From positions 353,189,486-353,253,485 of the forward strand of contig CM061142.1 of the NCBI GenBank assembly GCA_030789695.1: a stretch of 64,000 bases of DNA. The letters are read 5' to 3'. How positions within the stretch are numbered: the stretch's first letter is position 1; every line of letters begins with the position of its first letter. The stretch comes from Scilla litardierei (Eukaryota > Streptophyta > Magnoliopsida > Asparagales > Asparagaceae). Below the pieces are notes generated by a model, which was not told the DNA's origin, ran no database searches, and was given only the letters and a program-made list of their open reading frames with translations. This document shows, piece after piece, positions 35,358-50,100 of the stretch. The translations under genes were made by a program, and so were the position numbers.

Positions 35358-38167
35358 ATGGAAATGGACTCCATCTCCTCTTCTTCATTGTCGAAGCCAA
35401 AATCTCCATCCTCAATCCCTCGCCCTAATCTCTTCTCTCAAACCCCACCTCGTCCTCCGCCGCAGTCTTCTTCTTCGTCCTCCTCCGCGTCGCGAGTCAT
35501 CTACAGCGATCGATTCATCCCGAGCCGGATCGGATCCAACTTTGCGCTCTTCGACCTGCCCAGCGCCGGCGAAGGAGGGAAGGCCGGCGAAGGGACCAGC
35601 ACCTACTCATCCCTGCTCCGGAGCGTGCTCTTCGGTCCCGATCACGTGCTGCCGCCGGTGACGCCCGATCGGTCGCCGGGTTTTGGCGGGAGGGGCGGCG
35701 GGGGGAGCTCGAGCAGCTCTCCTTCTTCTTCTTCGTCTCCATTGTCGACTCCGAGTCGGAATATATTTAGGTTTAAGGCCGAGGTGCCAAGGTACTCGAG
35801 CTCGCCGGTCGGATTTGAAGATGCGCTGCCTGGGGTTGTGCATAGCCAGCCTAAGGTGCCGAGAAAGGTCCCAAGATCGCCTTATAAGGTCGGTGGACTC
35901 TCTAATTTTGGAGAAAAGATTGGATTTTTGAGATGCCCCTTTCGATTCATTTGTTTGTTTTGTGGGTGTTTAGGTACTCGATGCTCCTGCATTGCAGGAT
36001 GATTTCTATTTGAACCTAGTGGATTGGTCTTCACACAATGTGTTGGCCGTTGGGCTTGGAAATTGCGTTTATTTGTGGAATGCTTGCAGTAGCAAGGTGG
36101 GTTCTTTTTTAATTTTTAACTATTATTATCTGGATTGTGATGTTGAGTATTTAGTTCATAGTATGATTGCGAACGGTCTGGTGACAGGTGACGAAGCTCT
36201 GCGATTTGGGTGTTGATGACAATGTTTGTTCTGTGGGATGGGCACAGCGTGGCACTCACTTGGCGGTCGGAACCAATTTGGGGAAAATTCAGGTTTGATC
36301 TTTTACTGTTTATGCATTAGTGTTTTCATAACTGCAATATGTTAGTTGGATTCTGAATAGATTGTGGATGGACTACAATTATTGTGGATTGATTGAGTAA
36401 TGGACAAAATCAGAATTTAATAAAGAGAGTATCTTGTTATGATCTTAGCGTGAATTCCAATAATCATTGCCTTTCAAATTTTATTTCATGCTAAGTATAT
36501 GAACAATAAAGTTGTAGCATGCATGTGGTTAGTGGCTCAGTTCTAATTAGACCCATACCCGTCTTGAACTAAAAGGATATAACACCTCCTTTGAATTCTT
36601 GGTGCTAGCAGTGTAACTTTATAATCTAATCGTGAGTTTCAAAGATTATTTTCTTTCCTTTTAACTTTAAGGATAGTAAATATAAATAGTAGCATGCTTC
36701 TTCTCATTAAAGTAAGTAAAGGGACCCTTACTTTTGATTCAAGGTTCTGTGAACCTATAATTTTAGCTTCTTAAAATGTTTAGAAAACAGATATGCGTAT
36801 ATTTATAATAATATCATATTAATTGACTCATATAGACAATTGGATATACGGACTGCATGTGCTGATGTCCTTTTTAGTCTATAACCATGTGAAAATGCAT
36901 TGAAAGACAGGGAAGTGATGTGGATTTGTCACCATGACTTGTATCATATGACTGATTTTTAGAAATTAATTCTGTTTTATCGATATAATTCTAAAAGAGA
37001 GCCATCTAGATAAGACTTTCCATTGTTGTTATATTATGTTAAATCATGATGCTTACCACCCTAATTGACTGATACTTCTCAAGGTATGAGAAGCATTGTG
37101 AGTTGTAATATTTGAAAGCTAGAACATGATATTGTCCGCATTAACTCTCATGCATTAAAATTTCATTTAATGCGGGCATGTGTGATCATGTCTAATCAAG
37201 CAAACTATCAGCATCGCAATGTTACATTTAGCGAGGCATATATTTCCAGTAAGTAACCTTATTATTACGAGGATGAAAAAAATACACTATTCTTGTGTTC
37301 CGTCTCTTTATGGTGTAGTGGAATATGCATCTATTAATTATAGCTTCAGGTGTGCTACAATGGAACACATGAAAATTTTTATAGCGTGACCTTACTTGGA
37401 TGACGACTTCTATTTCTAAATTCCATAGATATGGGATGCATCTCGATGTCGGAGGATACGGACCATGGAAGGCCACCGCTTGCGTGTTGGATCCCTAGCA
37501 TGGAGTTCGTCCATGTTATCTTCAGGTAGTAGGGACAAGTCAATACTTCAACGTGATATTCGTGCGCAAGAAGATTATGTTAACAAGCTGACAGGACACA
37601 AGTCAGAGGTAATTTTATTCCTTCTAATTTGTCAAAAATTTTTACTTTAACCACTCTGATAAGTCACTTGAATGCTGTTATTAATGATTTCCTTGTTTAT
37701 TTTAACTTGAACAGTCTCGTGTCTGCTCTTCTATTTTTAAATCTACCGACATCATTTTATTCCCTTCTACATTGACTCTTAATGTGCAAATATAGGTTTG
37801 TGGCTTGAAATGGTCTTATGACAACCGCGAACTTGCATCTGGTGGAAATGATAATAGAGTATGCCCCTTTTTCTTATATTTGGATGAATTCAGTACCGTA
37901 CCTCCATGATAATACGTCTATTCGAAAATTTTCTAATGTCGATTTGTCTGACAAATATGCTTCCCTTTTCAGCTTTTTGTTTGGAACCAACATTCAACAC
38001 AGCCTGTGTTGAAGTATTGTGAGCACACAGCAGCTGTAAAAGCCATTGCTTGGTCTCCACATCTCCATGGACTTCTTGCTTCTGGAGGGGGAACTGCAGA
38101 CCGATGCATTCGTTTCTGGAACACGACCACTAATACTCATCTAAGCTGCATGGATACTGGAAGCCAG
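35358..38167 (+). CDS. CCS52A: CCS52A exons 1-6 (residues 1-399)
   Basis: Exon 1 (35358-35888) encodes the disordered N-terminus and C-box and is much richer in GC than its surroundings. Exon 2 (35974-36096) opens the propeller ([19 protein letters not shown]). Exon 3 is 36188-36292; exon 4 (37429-37608) holds [15 protein letters not shown]; exon 5 (37796-37858) holds [18 protein letters not shown]; exon 6 (37973-38167) holds [12 protein letters not shown] and [15 protein letters not shown]. Introns are 85, 91, 1136, 187 and 114 bp. Intron 3 (36293-37428) has no recognisable element. Every junction keeps codons whole. Confidence 0.95.
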
Positions 38168-41100
38168 GTAGCGTAATCATCATATACAATCATTAACTTG
38201 GTTATAGATTGTTAACAGTTAAGAAATATAATCTACGTAAACGAGATGTTGTGTCATACATAAGTAGTCAGCTTTAGTTGTCCAAAGTTCTCTTTAAGAC
38301 GACGATACTTTCGGTCACCTGCTCAATTTGGTTTTGTGCTATCTTTCTAAATGCTAACCTGAAGTTAGTTTGTTGTTTCCATTAATCAATATGGTATGGC
38401 CTGTGTTCTATACTTTCCTTCCTTCCTTTGCCCTTTCTTACTTTCTTTTCACTTTCCCTCTTCTCCTGAGAGAGCATTTATGGTAAATGGGTTCACATTG
38501 TGAGGGAATTAGTAGATTACTGACCTAAAAGTTACATATTAGGTCATAAGGCAGTAAATAGTTAAATTTCATGTCATGCCCATTACCAATGGTCGGGATG
38601 CCTCCATACAAAGATTAAAATATTTTTTTGTAAACTAGTATAAAAATGAAAATTTCTATATTCCCAAAAATCCATAGGAAGGTTTTAGGTCTCGGTTTCG
38701 GTCTGGGTATCGTTCTTCCCAAAATTTAGGTTTCGGTATCGGTATCGTCCATTTCGGTGGTTTCGGAAGCAATCTCGTTTTCGTCCGTATCGCTAGTTTC
38801 GACGGTTTCGTTTCAGGTATCGATTTCGGTTTCGGATATACTTTAAATATGTATATACTATATACACACAGTGATGGTTTCGGAGGTTCTTAAATCTAAA
38901 CCTATCAAATACTATTAAATACTTAACAAACTAAAATATTAATCATATACTATCAAATACTAAATACTAAATAGATAAACTAAATTTGAGTTCGTTATCA
39001 TATCAAATACTAAATACCTAACGTTTGATACTTAAATACTAAATATTAGATAAATGAATAGATCCTAAAGTTTGCCTTGTGCACCCACCGTTTTACCTTG
39101 CGCATATATCACTTATTTACAAGTTTGACAAAAAATTGTTGGGCGTTGCTTTGCGCACCCACCATTTTTCTTTGCGCACATACCACTTATTTACAGGGTT
39201 GCTACAAAATGTCCGCTTGATATGCGCACAGACTGTTTTACTTTACGTACATACCACATATTTACAAGTTTGCCTTTTTATAGAACACAACATCTCCTGA
39301 AAGGCGACTCGGGCCTCTTTATCTCTCTCTTTGCTCTCTCTCACTCTCACGCTAGATGGTCGAGGCGGGTTTGACGAGGCAGGATGCGGGTTCGGCGAGG
39401 CGGCAACGCGATGAAGTGAGTTCAATTTTTTCATCATCTTCCTTTTGTCATTTGTCTTCTTTTTAGCAATTTTTTCTTAGTTCTGCCTCTTCTTCGTCTA
39501 ATTCTTCGTCATTTTCAAGCCGAAAGCCTAGGGTTTTCTCCTCTCTTTTAACCGAGCTTTCTATGCAACCTATTGATTCACGATTTTTTTTGGATTTTTT
39601 AGAGAATTTTTATTTAATTACACATTGTTCTTCCTCCGTTTTCGACCGGTACTGAATGGTATCGATCAGTTTCGACATGTATCAGTCAGTTTCGGCAGGT
39701 ATCGGCCGAAACTGACCGATACCGTTCAGTATCGACCGATACTAACCCTTGGTTTCGATATCGTCAACTGCCGATATCGATACGATACAGCCGATATCTA
39801 ATGGTATCAGTCGATACCTCAAACCCTGATCCATAGTATTGTCTTCTTTTAGATATCTTAATAGTAATAAGCTAGTAAGAGCTGCATTATTAAGAATATT
39901 AATCAAGGATCAATGTTTCGACCGAAACTGAAACATTACAGTTGTTTCGGATCGATTTCGGAGGGGACCTGTTCGAAACAAGGCATGAAACTCAGTTTCG
40001 GCCTACAATAGGAAAAAAAGGAGTAAAAAAACTTGCTTCAGTTATGAAATCGAGTTCAAAATCACAGACAAATGAAAGCATGCCCAAAAATAAAATTGAA
40101 AAGAGATATATCATTTCTATCGGAATTGACATTAGTTGAAGCAAACAAAAGGAACAAATAAAAAGAGAAAAAGCAATAAAAACATACATAATGGCGTTGC
40201 CACTCCCAATCTCGTCAAATGAAAGCATGCCCAAAAATAAAATTGAAAAGAGATATATCATTTCTATCGGAATTGACATTAGTTGAAGCAAACAAAAGGA
40301 ACAAATAAAAAGAGAAAAAGCAATAAAAACATACATAATGGCGTTGCCACTCCCAATCTCGTCAACATCTACTTCTAAGTCCCGATCTTGCTTGCTACGG
40401 AAATCAAAGTTCATTTGTAGCCCGATCTTACTTCCGGCATGCTCCGATCGTGAAGAAAGAACAAAATCGAAATGTGTTTGGAAGCTGCTGGAATTGAGGG
40501 CTACTAGTCAAATAACATATCTTTCTTAACATGTTACATTTATTTACAAGTTTGCCATTCTCTTCTAAAAGTTTTAAATGAAATGTCAAACTTGTAAATA
40601 AATGTAAACTGTATATCAAAATGTGTAATTTAACAAGAGCATTGTGGGAGAATGATATTTGTTGATATTCATTAACACATTTTGTTGTGTTGAATTAATT
40701 TACAGGTTTTCCATTATCTTTTAGCAATCTAAAGAAGGAAATGGTAAATATGTAAAAATGTGTGATATATTTAGCAAAATGTGTAAGTGAATAGTTTTGA
40801 TTTTGATATATTTAGCAAAAAATGTAATATATTTAGCAATGTATATTTTGCAAAAAAGTTGTAATATATTTACGTATGCTTGGCAAAATATATAACTTGC
40901 AAAAAAGTATTTGATGCTTTAGTATTTGATTTTTAAGTATCTGAAACTACCGATACCGAAAAAATAAAAAGAAAGTCCGAAACTACCAAAACAAGCGTAT
41001 CCTCACCGTAACATAACATTTCTAGAAGACTAAAACCGAGACATATCACCTTGATATTAACTAGTCATATTGATGTCAAAATATCCAAATTAACTTTATT

Positions 41101-44100
41101 ACTTGACAAAGGGGGCAAAACATGATGAAAAATATAAGACATGCAAAATGTGATGGAAAACTGCATAATAAATAAGTTTGGAAAAGCACTTGCTAATGGA
41201 GATATTTTTCCCTAGAAAGAAATTTAGACATAAGGAGAAAATTTGGAAAGAGAAACGATTCAGAGAAAATGTTAGTGTTCAATATGATGCATGTACAACT
41301 ATATATTAGGATTGAGATGTAGCAGATAGTATGTTAGAGGGGTTTTGTGTAAAAGTAACCAAGGTTTTAGGTCTCGGTTTCAGTCTTGGTTTCGTTCCTT
41401 GAAAATTTAGGTTTCGGTATCGGCAGCGCCCGTTTCGGTGGTTTCGGATGTAAGTTTCGTTTCGTCTGTATCGTTAGTTTCAAATACTCTCAAATACTCT
41501 CAAATACCAAAGCATCAAATGCTTAAAAACTAAAGTATTAAACAAATTCTATCAACTACTATAAAATTTATATACTAATACATGTTTACAAATTTATATA
41601 ATACTATATAATTAGACATACATATTTTGCAAATATTTTGCTTATACAATGGCAAACTTGTAAATATTAATATTATTTGAACTGTGAAGTGAGTAAAAAG
41701 GTTTTTTTGCATAGCAAGTCTCATAAGTGGTGTGAATTGAGCAAAAAGGCATGTTCGCATAGCAACTCTCACACCACTACGGGTGGTGTTGTTAGTCACA
41801 CACATTTTGCTAAACATATTGCATCAGTTACAAGTTTGCCATTAAAATTGTAAAAGACAATGACAAGCTTGTAAATAAATGCAATATGTTTAGCATAAAT
41901 GTGTATGTGACTAGTAGCACCCATTAGGGATATGGACTAGCAACACTGCACCCAAAAATGTGTGTGCTTGAGCTTCTTCTTCTGACGTGAGGCGGGCGGC
42001 GGCGGGCGGCGGGCACTTGAGGACCAGGTAAATTTCTCTCTCCCCCTTCTCTTTTTCTCTTTCTTCCTCTTCTTCCTCTCTTCCTTGTTCTTCTTTTATG
42101 TACTACAGAATTTGATGAGTTTTTTCATTTCTTATTCTTCTTTCTTGTTCTTCTTTAATGTACTACAGAATTTGATGAGTTTTTTCATTTCTTATTCTTC
42201 CTTTGATGTCATTCCACCTCCACCTCTACTTCCACTATTCTTTTTTCTTCTTTGGTTTTGGTCGGAACGTGGTTATTTCGGTTGGTTTCAGTCGTTTCGA
42301 CCAAAACCGACCGGAACGGCCACGTATCGGCCGGGATTGAAACTTTTGGGCCAGTTTCGTCTCGGTTAGCTCTGTAATCGAGACGAAATGGCCGGTCGAT
42401 ACCTAAAACCATCTATAAATAATAAGTTTGTTGTGAGGGGGAGAAGAACTTCTTTAAGAATCATAATTCTCCAAAATCCTACTTGTATCATGGTACCAAA
42501 AGCCACCAGTTTTGAGGCCAAAACCCTAATATTTTAAAAAGAAAATGAAATAGTTCATCTCAAACCCCATCACCAACCCAAACTTATACAAAATCGACAC
42601 CTATCCCTACCCCTTCCATGTTTTGGCATCATCTTCCTCTCATGGCATCATCTTCCCCATCTCTAGCAAAATTTGGCACCAGTGTAGTGTGATTGTCACG
42701 TTGAGTTTTGACATCAACGAAACTCAACAACCCCAACTCCAACTAACTATGTTATCACTACAAGAGACCTGATCTAACCTCATCAACCTTATTAGAGACT
42801 CGAATCGACGCTTATCTTACATTCAGATGCCTGAACCGATCTCATCTTCATTAATATATGTTGGAATCTACTTTGTTGTAGTCACCAAAGATCCGATACC
42901 ACATCGATCATGCCACATGAGCCTTAATTCATAATCGACTACCTCACCATCACCTTCGTTCTTCACTTGTACAATGCCGTTGACCATCTATGCCATTCAT
43001 GTCACTTTATTTATTTTAGGATTTTTCTAGGTTTTTGATGATAAAAATATAATTTTTGGGGGTTTCTAGGGGTTTGATGGATAAAGATTAGGGGTTTTGA
43101 TGGAAATATGGGGATTTTAGGGTAAATGAACGATTTTAAGGCTAGAAAGAGAAGATTTGGTGGAAGTCACTGTTTTTATTGATAAATACCTGACATAGAA
43201 AGAATACAATATGTTGTCCACGTTAAAGAGGTGGACCGCTCTTCCAAGTTGCCAATTCTAGAGAACGGCCACTCTTCAGAAATAGAGGAAATTTTCAACC
43301 TCTCCCAAAAGTTTTCTTACAAAGTATGAGAATTCATAATCCCACATAGCCCTTATAAATAATAAACTGAAAACTGAAAATTACAAAAAGACACCTAAAA
43401 CTGAAAATTACGGAAAAAGCCCCTTGAAATCTGAAAATTACGAAAACGCCCTTAATGGGCCAAAATTGCAATCTATCAGTTTCCATGATTTGAGGTTTGC
43501 TCTCATATCATCTTAGATATGAGACTAGAACTTAGATCATGTTACGAATATGTGGTATATTGTATGTGTAGTATAATATACTATAAATATACTGCTAAAA
43601 ATTAAAATCCTTGTCCTTTGTTTTACATTAGAGAGTGTATTTGGAAGGAACCTATGTGATGTTTGTTTGCTTGAAGTTAAGTGTTTAGGACTACCTGTTT
43701 GGTGTTTGGGGATTTGGTGTCAGTAGTTGGTTTGGTGATTGGTTGGTAGTTTAGCTTTTGGTTTTTAATTGGGAGAATTAGAGAGGTAATCAGTGTAGCA
43801 GAGTCAAGGTCTAAAGTGCGATATGTGGTTTCAAAGTTTGTTTCCACCAAAATTTGAGACTAAAAGCTGAATTAGACTAGCTATAAGTAGTGAACAAGAT
43901 TAGTTGAGATAGAGATAAACAGAAGCATCGAAGTATCCTCCATCTGGGGGTGCTTCTGAATGGATGCATGATGATTCACAGATATATAGTTAGCTGCTAG
44001 ATTTCAGGGAACATTAGTTTTAAGTCCTCATATTAAAGTGAAAGATTGTGAAGGAGCTTTAGGAGTTAATGGATGCTATGTACTCTCGGAAAACTAATCT

Positions 44101-47100
44101 TTCTAGCATGTATGCTGGATCTTAATTCTTTTTAACATGGACATGTCAGTCACATCACCATGCAAAGTCTATAAGCACCATGAAGAGTTAAATTTCCTTT
44201 TCCTATCTCTATAAAAGTTAAGGAGCAAAGAGAGCAACTGACAGTTATGTCGTTCTTGGGGAGCCTACGTTCTCAGTATGTATAATATGCCAATCAGGCA
44301 GTGGGTTTACACTATCATTGTTTGAGATTTGTCACATTTTATAGTAAATTTTTCATAAGAGTAGTCAAAGCTTTGATTTGAGGAGTTTAGGCAAGTGATC
44401 TGCACTGGCCACATACCAATCCTTCGGTTACACATGAGGATATTGAGGTGCATGAGGAGGTGCCATCAGAAGGGGTAGAGGTGATGAATGTGTTAGTGCA
44501 TATGGTAAAGGCAAACGAGTAATAGATTCAGGAGACACAAGTATGTCTACTTCTGAGATTGCAGCATCTTCTGAGCGACTGATGTGCCATTATCACAAGG
44601 AGCTTGGGCATTTAATGTTTGCTTGTGCTAAGATCCACGAGCCATAGAGGAGAAGCCATGATTCGGGAGCTACAAAAGAGAAGTTTTAGTGGTAGCACTG
44701 AATATTTGGTTTCCTATATGATTCTTTCCAATCCAAGAGTAATTAGATGTTTATGGATGAATGGAGCCATCACCAAATGTTTCAACAATTTCAGGATGCT
44801 TTAATGCAATTATATTCATCCACAACGATATTAATCAGATCATGTAACTAAACTACACATCATGTTCTCGAACTTGGGTTATAGAATTAAGGATTCTGAT
44901 CAAATGATAGGGAAGTTTGGTATATTATTTTCTTTCTATTCATCTACTTGTAGATAAGCAGTGAATTGGCAGATAGTTTAACACCCACCGTTGAGTGTGT
45001 TGGTTCTCTTAACATTATTCCTTTTACGGTTAACATCTGTTTTGTATCTGCTTAAATATTCTTTAATATATTTTCTGATAGCCAATTGATATGGTCATTA
45101 AATTCCTATATAACCTTCTTTTTTTATGGATGTGTATTTTAAGGGATTGGAATGATAAGATAATTGGCACATGGTAGGAGTTTAGTGGTCTCTATCATCT
45201 GGAGGCTGAGATTGGATCAATAATTTTTTCTAACATTATTTTCCCTTACATTACAGACTGGACATTAGCTTATCCAAATCTTGAGAATTTAAAACTTTAC
45301 CACCTGAGTTTCATAGTTTGTCTAACTTTGAGAGTGAGTCTGATACGAACTAGGGCACAAAAGTGAGTAAAAATGGGATTTTTATTTGATAAAACACTCA
45401 AAGATAGCAGTAAGATAACTGGATCTCTTGTTGCAGAGTACATCACACTCTCCTAACTTTTGCAAGGTAAAAGCCTAAACCTCTTCTAGATCCCTCTCTA
45501 GGAAAAATTGGTAGAAAACAATCACTCAAATATTCGATAAAAAAACTAGGGCCGGCTGGCCACTTTTATTCCCACCCCGTAGTGCATTAAGTAAATACAC
45601 CCTAACTTGTAGTGTGCATAGCAATTTTACTACTTGGGCTTCCTTTGCTCGTGGACCTCGTGCTTGCGCCTCCTCTCGTATATAATGATCGTATTATTAC
45701 TTCCCCCCCAAAGTGTGCTCGTGGACCTCGTGCTTGCACCTCCTCATCTCGTACGTAATGATCGTATTATTACTTCCCCTAAAAGTGCCACCTTGTCCTC
45801 AAGGTTAACGTCTGGAAACTGCATGTAGATTGTATCGAAAGGCTCCCATGTCGCCTCATGATCTAGTAGCACATTCCACTGAATCAGTACCTCTGAAGAT
45901 CATGGTCGAACCTGTCGCACTCCCTTGACCGCCTCGGGCTCTAGCAGTACATCCATGCCCTCCGTCAATGTATGGGGCAAGGTAGCTGATGCTGAATGGT
46001 CCCCACTCGCCTTCCGCATCTGCGACACATAGAACAACAGGTTTATAGCAGAAGTGGGAGGTAGCCACAGACTGTAAGCTACCTTCCCCACCCTAGCCTC
46101 AATCTCATAAAGTCCATAATAGTGTGCTGCCAGCTTGGCATTATCCCTCTGTACCATTGAACTCTGCTTGTAAGGACACAGCTTCAAATAGACCATGTCT
46201 CCCACCTCAAACTCCACGTCCTTGTGATGCTTATCCGCCTTACCCTTCATGATCTGCTGGGCCCGCCTCAGATATTGCTTCAACTCTTCCAGCACTCTGT
46301 CACGCTCCGTCAACTGCTGCTCCAACTCAGACGCCGGTGTACCTCCCTGTAGGATCTAAATAAGGCCTAGAGGGGGAGTGAATAGGCCTTTGACCAAATT
46401 ATCGCAAGATAAAAATTAAGCCTAGTTTACAGCATGCAGTTTAGGAATTGGACAATCAAAGCATTCACAGAAGACACAGAATTTAACGTGGTTCGGTCCC
46501 CATGACCTACGTCCACCCCAATGAGCAATCACTTATACTGTTTCTTTAAGAAGTTACAATCTCCCTTAGATTGGTGCACCAACACCAACCTGTCAGACCA
46601 ACTCAAGCTCACCAAAGCCAAAAAGAAACATACAAGAATCACTCCCCAACCCAACTTGCCCCAACAAGTTTGGTTCCCAGAGTCCCAAATAACGGAAGAA
46701 ATTATATTACAGAAATGCTGATCAAAACATTAATAACTTCACAAATAAATAAGATCAAGAGTTTAGAAAGCTCATTTGTGAAGATTTCTCTGGTTGTCGT
46801 CTTTCAGCACATCAGTAGCTTCGCAACGCTTCTTACGGAATGATGATCGGATGTCTGTAGAAGAAGTAGTCGATGTCCCCGTGGAAGTAGTCGGTAGAAG
46901 TTCCTCACTCAAAATGATCTCATTTGCTGCACAGGAGGAACTAGCTGCTCAACTTGCTATCACTGCGTCGGGGATGAAGTCACGGTCGCAACGCTTCTTA
47001 CGGAACTCAATTTGGATCTCTAGAACTCCACTTATTGATGAAAATGTGAAGAGATGTACATGGGTATATATAGGATCAGCTTAACGGGTCTGTGCACTGT

Positions 47101-50100
47101 TTGAAGGGATCCGCTAACGTCGGCTTCGCGGGTTTTAAACCGCTGGGACCCGCAACCGCGAAAGCGGCATGTCGGCAACCGTCGGATCGGGGATGGATGG
47201 ACGAGATGCGGCCACGTCTCGCGGATTTTCCGCGTTCAGCGCCCGCCTCCGCTGACGAGCCGCCCGCCAGCGCTGACTCGAGTCGGCAGCACCTGAACCG
47301 TTGGATGGAGATCCGACGGTGGAGATTACGCCACGTCGCCCGCGGCTGACTCAGCGGGGCCCGCCTTCCGCGACTTCGTCGATTGGTTGGTGACCGTTCG
47401 ATGCTGATCGAGCGGTGCTGAAGAAACCACGTCGCCCGCTTCGAGCGGCCGTCGGATGCGCGATGGACGGCCAGGATTGCGCCAGGTCGACTTGGATTTA
47501 ATTCAGCGATGAAGCGTATATATGCACAGTACCGTATGCCGTATTTGCTGAGTATTTTCACTGTATTCTTGCGTATTTGGGCATCAAATAAATCCCAAAA
47601 ATTCTGAAATAATTCTCAAAAATCCCAGAGCTTCATATTGACATGTGAGAATTGTTTCACCTCATTTCTCCACTTGTAGAAAAAGTTTCTTCTTTGTATA
47701 CTCTGTATTCTCTCGTATTTTCCCGTATTTTGACTTCAAACAATCTCCATAAATCCTGAGAAAATTTCCATGATGTTTATAGCCTATGTTTAACTCTAGG
47801 GTAGAGTTTCATAGCTATACTCTCTTGTTTGAGCAGCTTGTGTAATTCCAAATGAAGTTTCAGCTCCGTATTTCAACGTACTTGAGTACGTTCATGTGTA
47901 ACCTGAGCAATCATGACTATAGGGACCTGTGACACACTCAACAAATATATTAGAACAGTTCAGTAGGGTTTGTTATCATCAAACATAGGCTAGAATATTG
48001 TTCCCAACAATCTCCCCCTTTTGATGAGAACAAACCAGACATTAAGATTACATCAAAAATGTGTGAAGTGTGTGAGTGTGTGAAGCATGAATATGAGCAT
48101 GTATGGCAAAATGATATGCTCCCCCTATTGACATGCTCCCCCTATTGACATGCTCCCCCTATCTCTGACATGCTCAATCTTAATATTTCTCTCCCCCTTT
48201 GTTTTCATCAAAAAATGTATGAAATAACATATGAGGAATGGAAAATTGAACATTATAAACCAAAACAAAAGGCAATACATCGTTTGACCACAATGAATAA
48301 ATAAGCAATAATCACTAAGTCATAACTACCATAATTCATCTCCGTGCTCAAGTGTGATGATCAAATGTTTAGTACATATGGAGAGGTAATAAGGAAGACA
48401 TCCTGTCATAACCATCTTTTCCACTGAATATATGAACATCAAAGATTGAGTTTCCCCTTCTCATGTAATATGAGTTCAAGTTACCAATTCCAAACATGAC
48501 CGAGAAGGATTTTTAAATGTGAAATGGCAGTGCTTGACGGACTTAACACCAACGCTAAAAAATGACATTTATAGCATAAGTTGGATGTCCAAGGGTAGTA
48601 TCAAGGACATGGATCGTATCCATTTTTCATACGAAGCTCTGTGTATATATTTTGAAGACACTCGTCTTGCTATTCTTTTTATACACGTATATTTTGATGA
48701 GAGCTTTTCTTTTTACCCATGCCTTGAAACATCATATCCCATTAAAACATAAATTAGTCCACCAACAACCACTTTTCTTATTCAATATTTCAAATCCATA
48801 TCAAAAAACATATTGATCTGTGTAAGTGTGATTGGAAGATGAAAAACGTTAGTTACTCATTAATGAATATGACTTAAATAAGTATGGAGTCTTTGAATGC
48901 AAGCATTGTTAAGAATATAATATTCAAAATTCATAAGGCATATGTTTTGCTTCAAAGATGTTTCTGATGAAAAGTGTAAACATAAGAGATAGACTTTCAT
49001 TTTCCCTTTCTTTTTATTTTTCTTTTTCATTTTTTTTATAGCACAAAAAAAAATATGAAAGCACACCATAAATAAAAGCACACCAAATATATACATTAAA
49101 TAGTATTAATGATGCCTAAATCAAGACGAAGACGACAAAAACGATCTTCAACTAAAGGTTTGGTAAAAATGTCTGCTAACTGAGAATCAGTAGAAACATA
49201 TTCAATTGAAACATCTTCTTTAGCTAAATGATCTCGGATAAAATGATGTCTAACGTCAATATGCTTAGTACGAGAGTGATGGATAGGGTTGTTAGAAAGA
49301 TCTATGGCACTCTTGCTATCACAACGAAGAGGGACTTTTCGTAATTCTAATCCGTAGTCAAGTAAGGTTTGCATCATCCACAGTACCTGGGCACAGCAGC
49401 TGCCAAGAGCAATATACTCTGCCTCAGTGGTGGATAGCGCAACACTATTTTGCTTACGGCTAGACCAAGAAACTAAGGATTGTCCCAAAAGAAAGCAAGT
49501 TCCACTAGTGCTCTTTCTATCAACCAAGCTACCAGCATAATCAGCATCAGCATAGCCAACCAAATCAAGAGTACCACAAGAGGGATACCATAGTCCAAGT
49601 GTAGGAGTGTGAATAAGATAACGAAAAATCCTCTTAATGGCTATCAAATGTGATTCTTTTGGACAGGCTTGAAATCGTGCACACAAACAGACAGAAAACA
49701 TGATGTCTGGTCTAGATGCAGTTAAATAGAGTAAGGACCCAATCATACATCGATAAAGCTTTTGGTCCACATCTATACCTTTGTCATCCTTTTCAAGCTT
49801 CGTCGTCGGACTCATTGGAGTTCGCATTGGCTTTGCATTTTCCATCCCAAATTTCTTCAACAGTTCTTTTATGTACTTGGTTTGGGAAACATATATGCCA
49901 TCTCCAGTTTGTCTTACTTGAAAGCCCAAAAAGTATTTCAACTCTCCGACCAGACTCATCTCAAATTGATCCTGCATAACCTTTTCAAACTTTTGGCATA
50001 AAAGATCATTAGTAGCACCGTAAATAATATCGTCCACATAAATCTGAACAATAAGAAAATGATCCTGTTCATGCAAGATAAACAAAGTGTTGTCTGCACT

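Noticed and set aside
44581..44640. A possible zinc-knuckle protein in intron 6
   Set aside because: Only one short Cys/His peptide followed by a stop, no surrounding gag; kept as a possible fossil only.
47076..47561. A 161-codon minus-strand frame, repeated identically at 54591-55076
   Set aside because: It lies wholly within the Sirevirus LTRs, which explains the duplication. There is no domain, and its position spans the untranslated leader region of the element.
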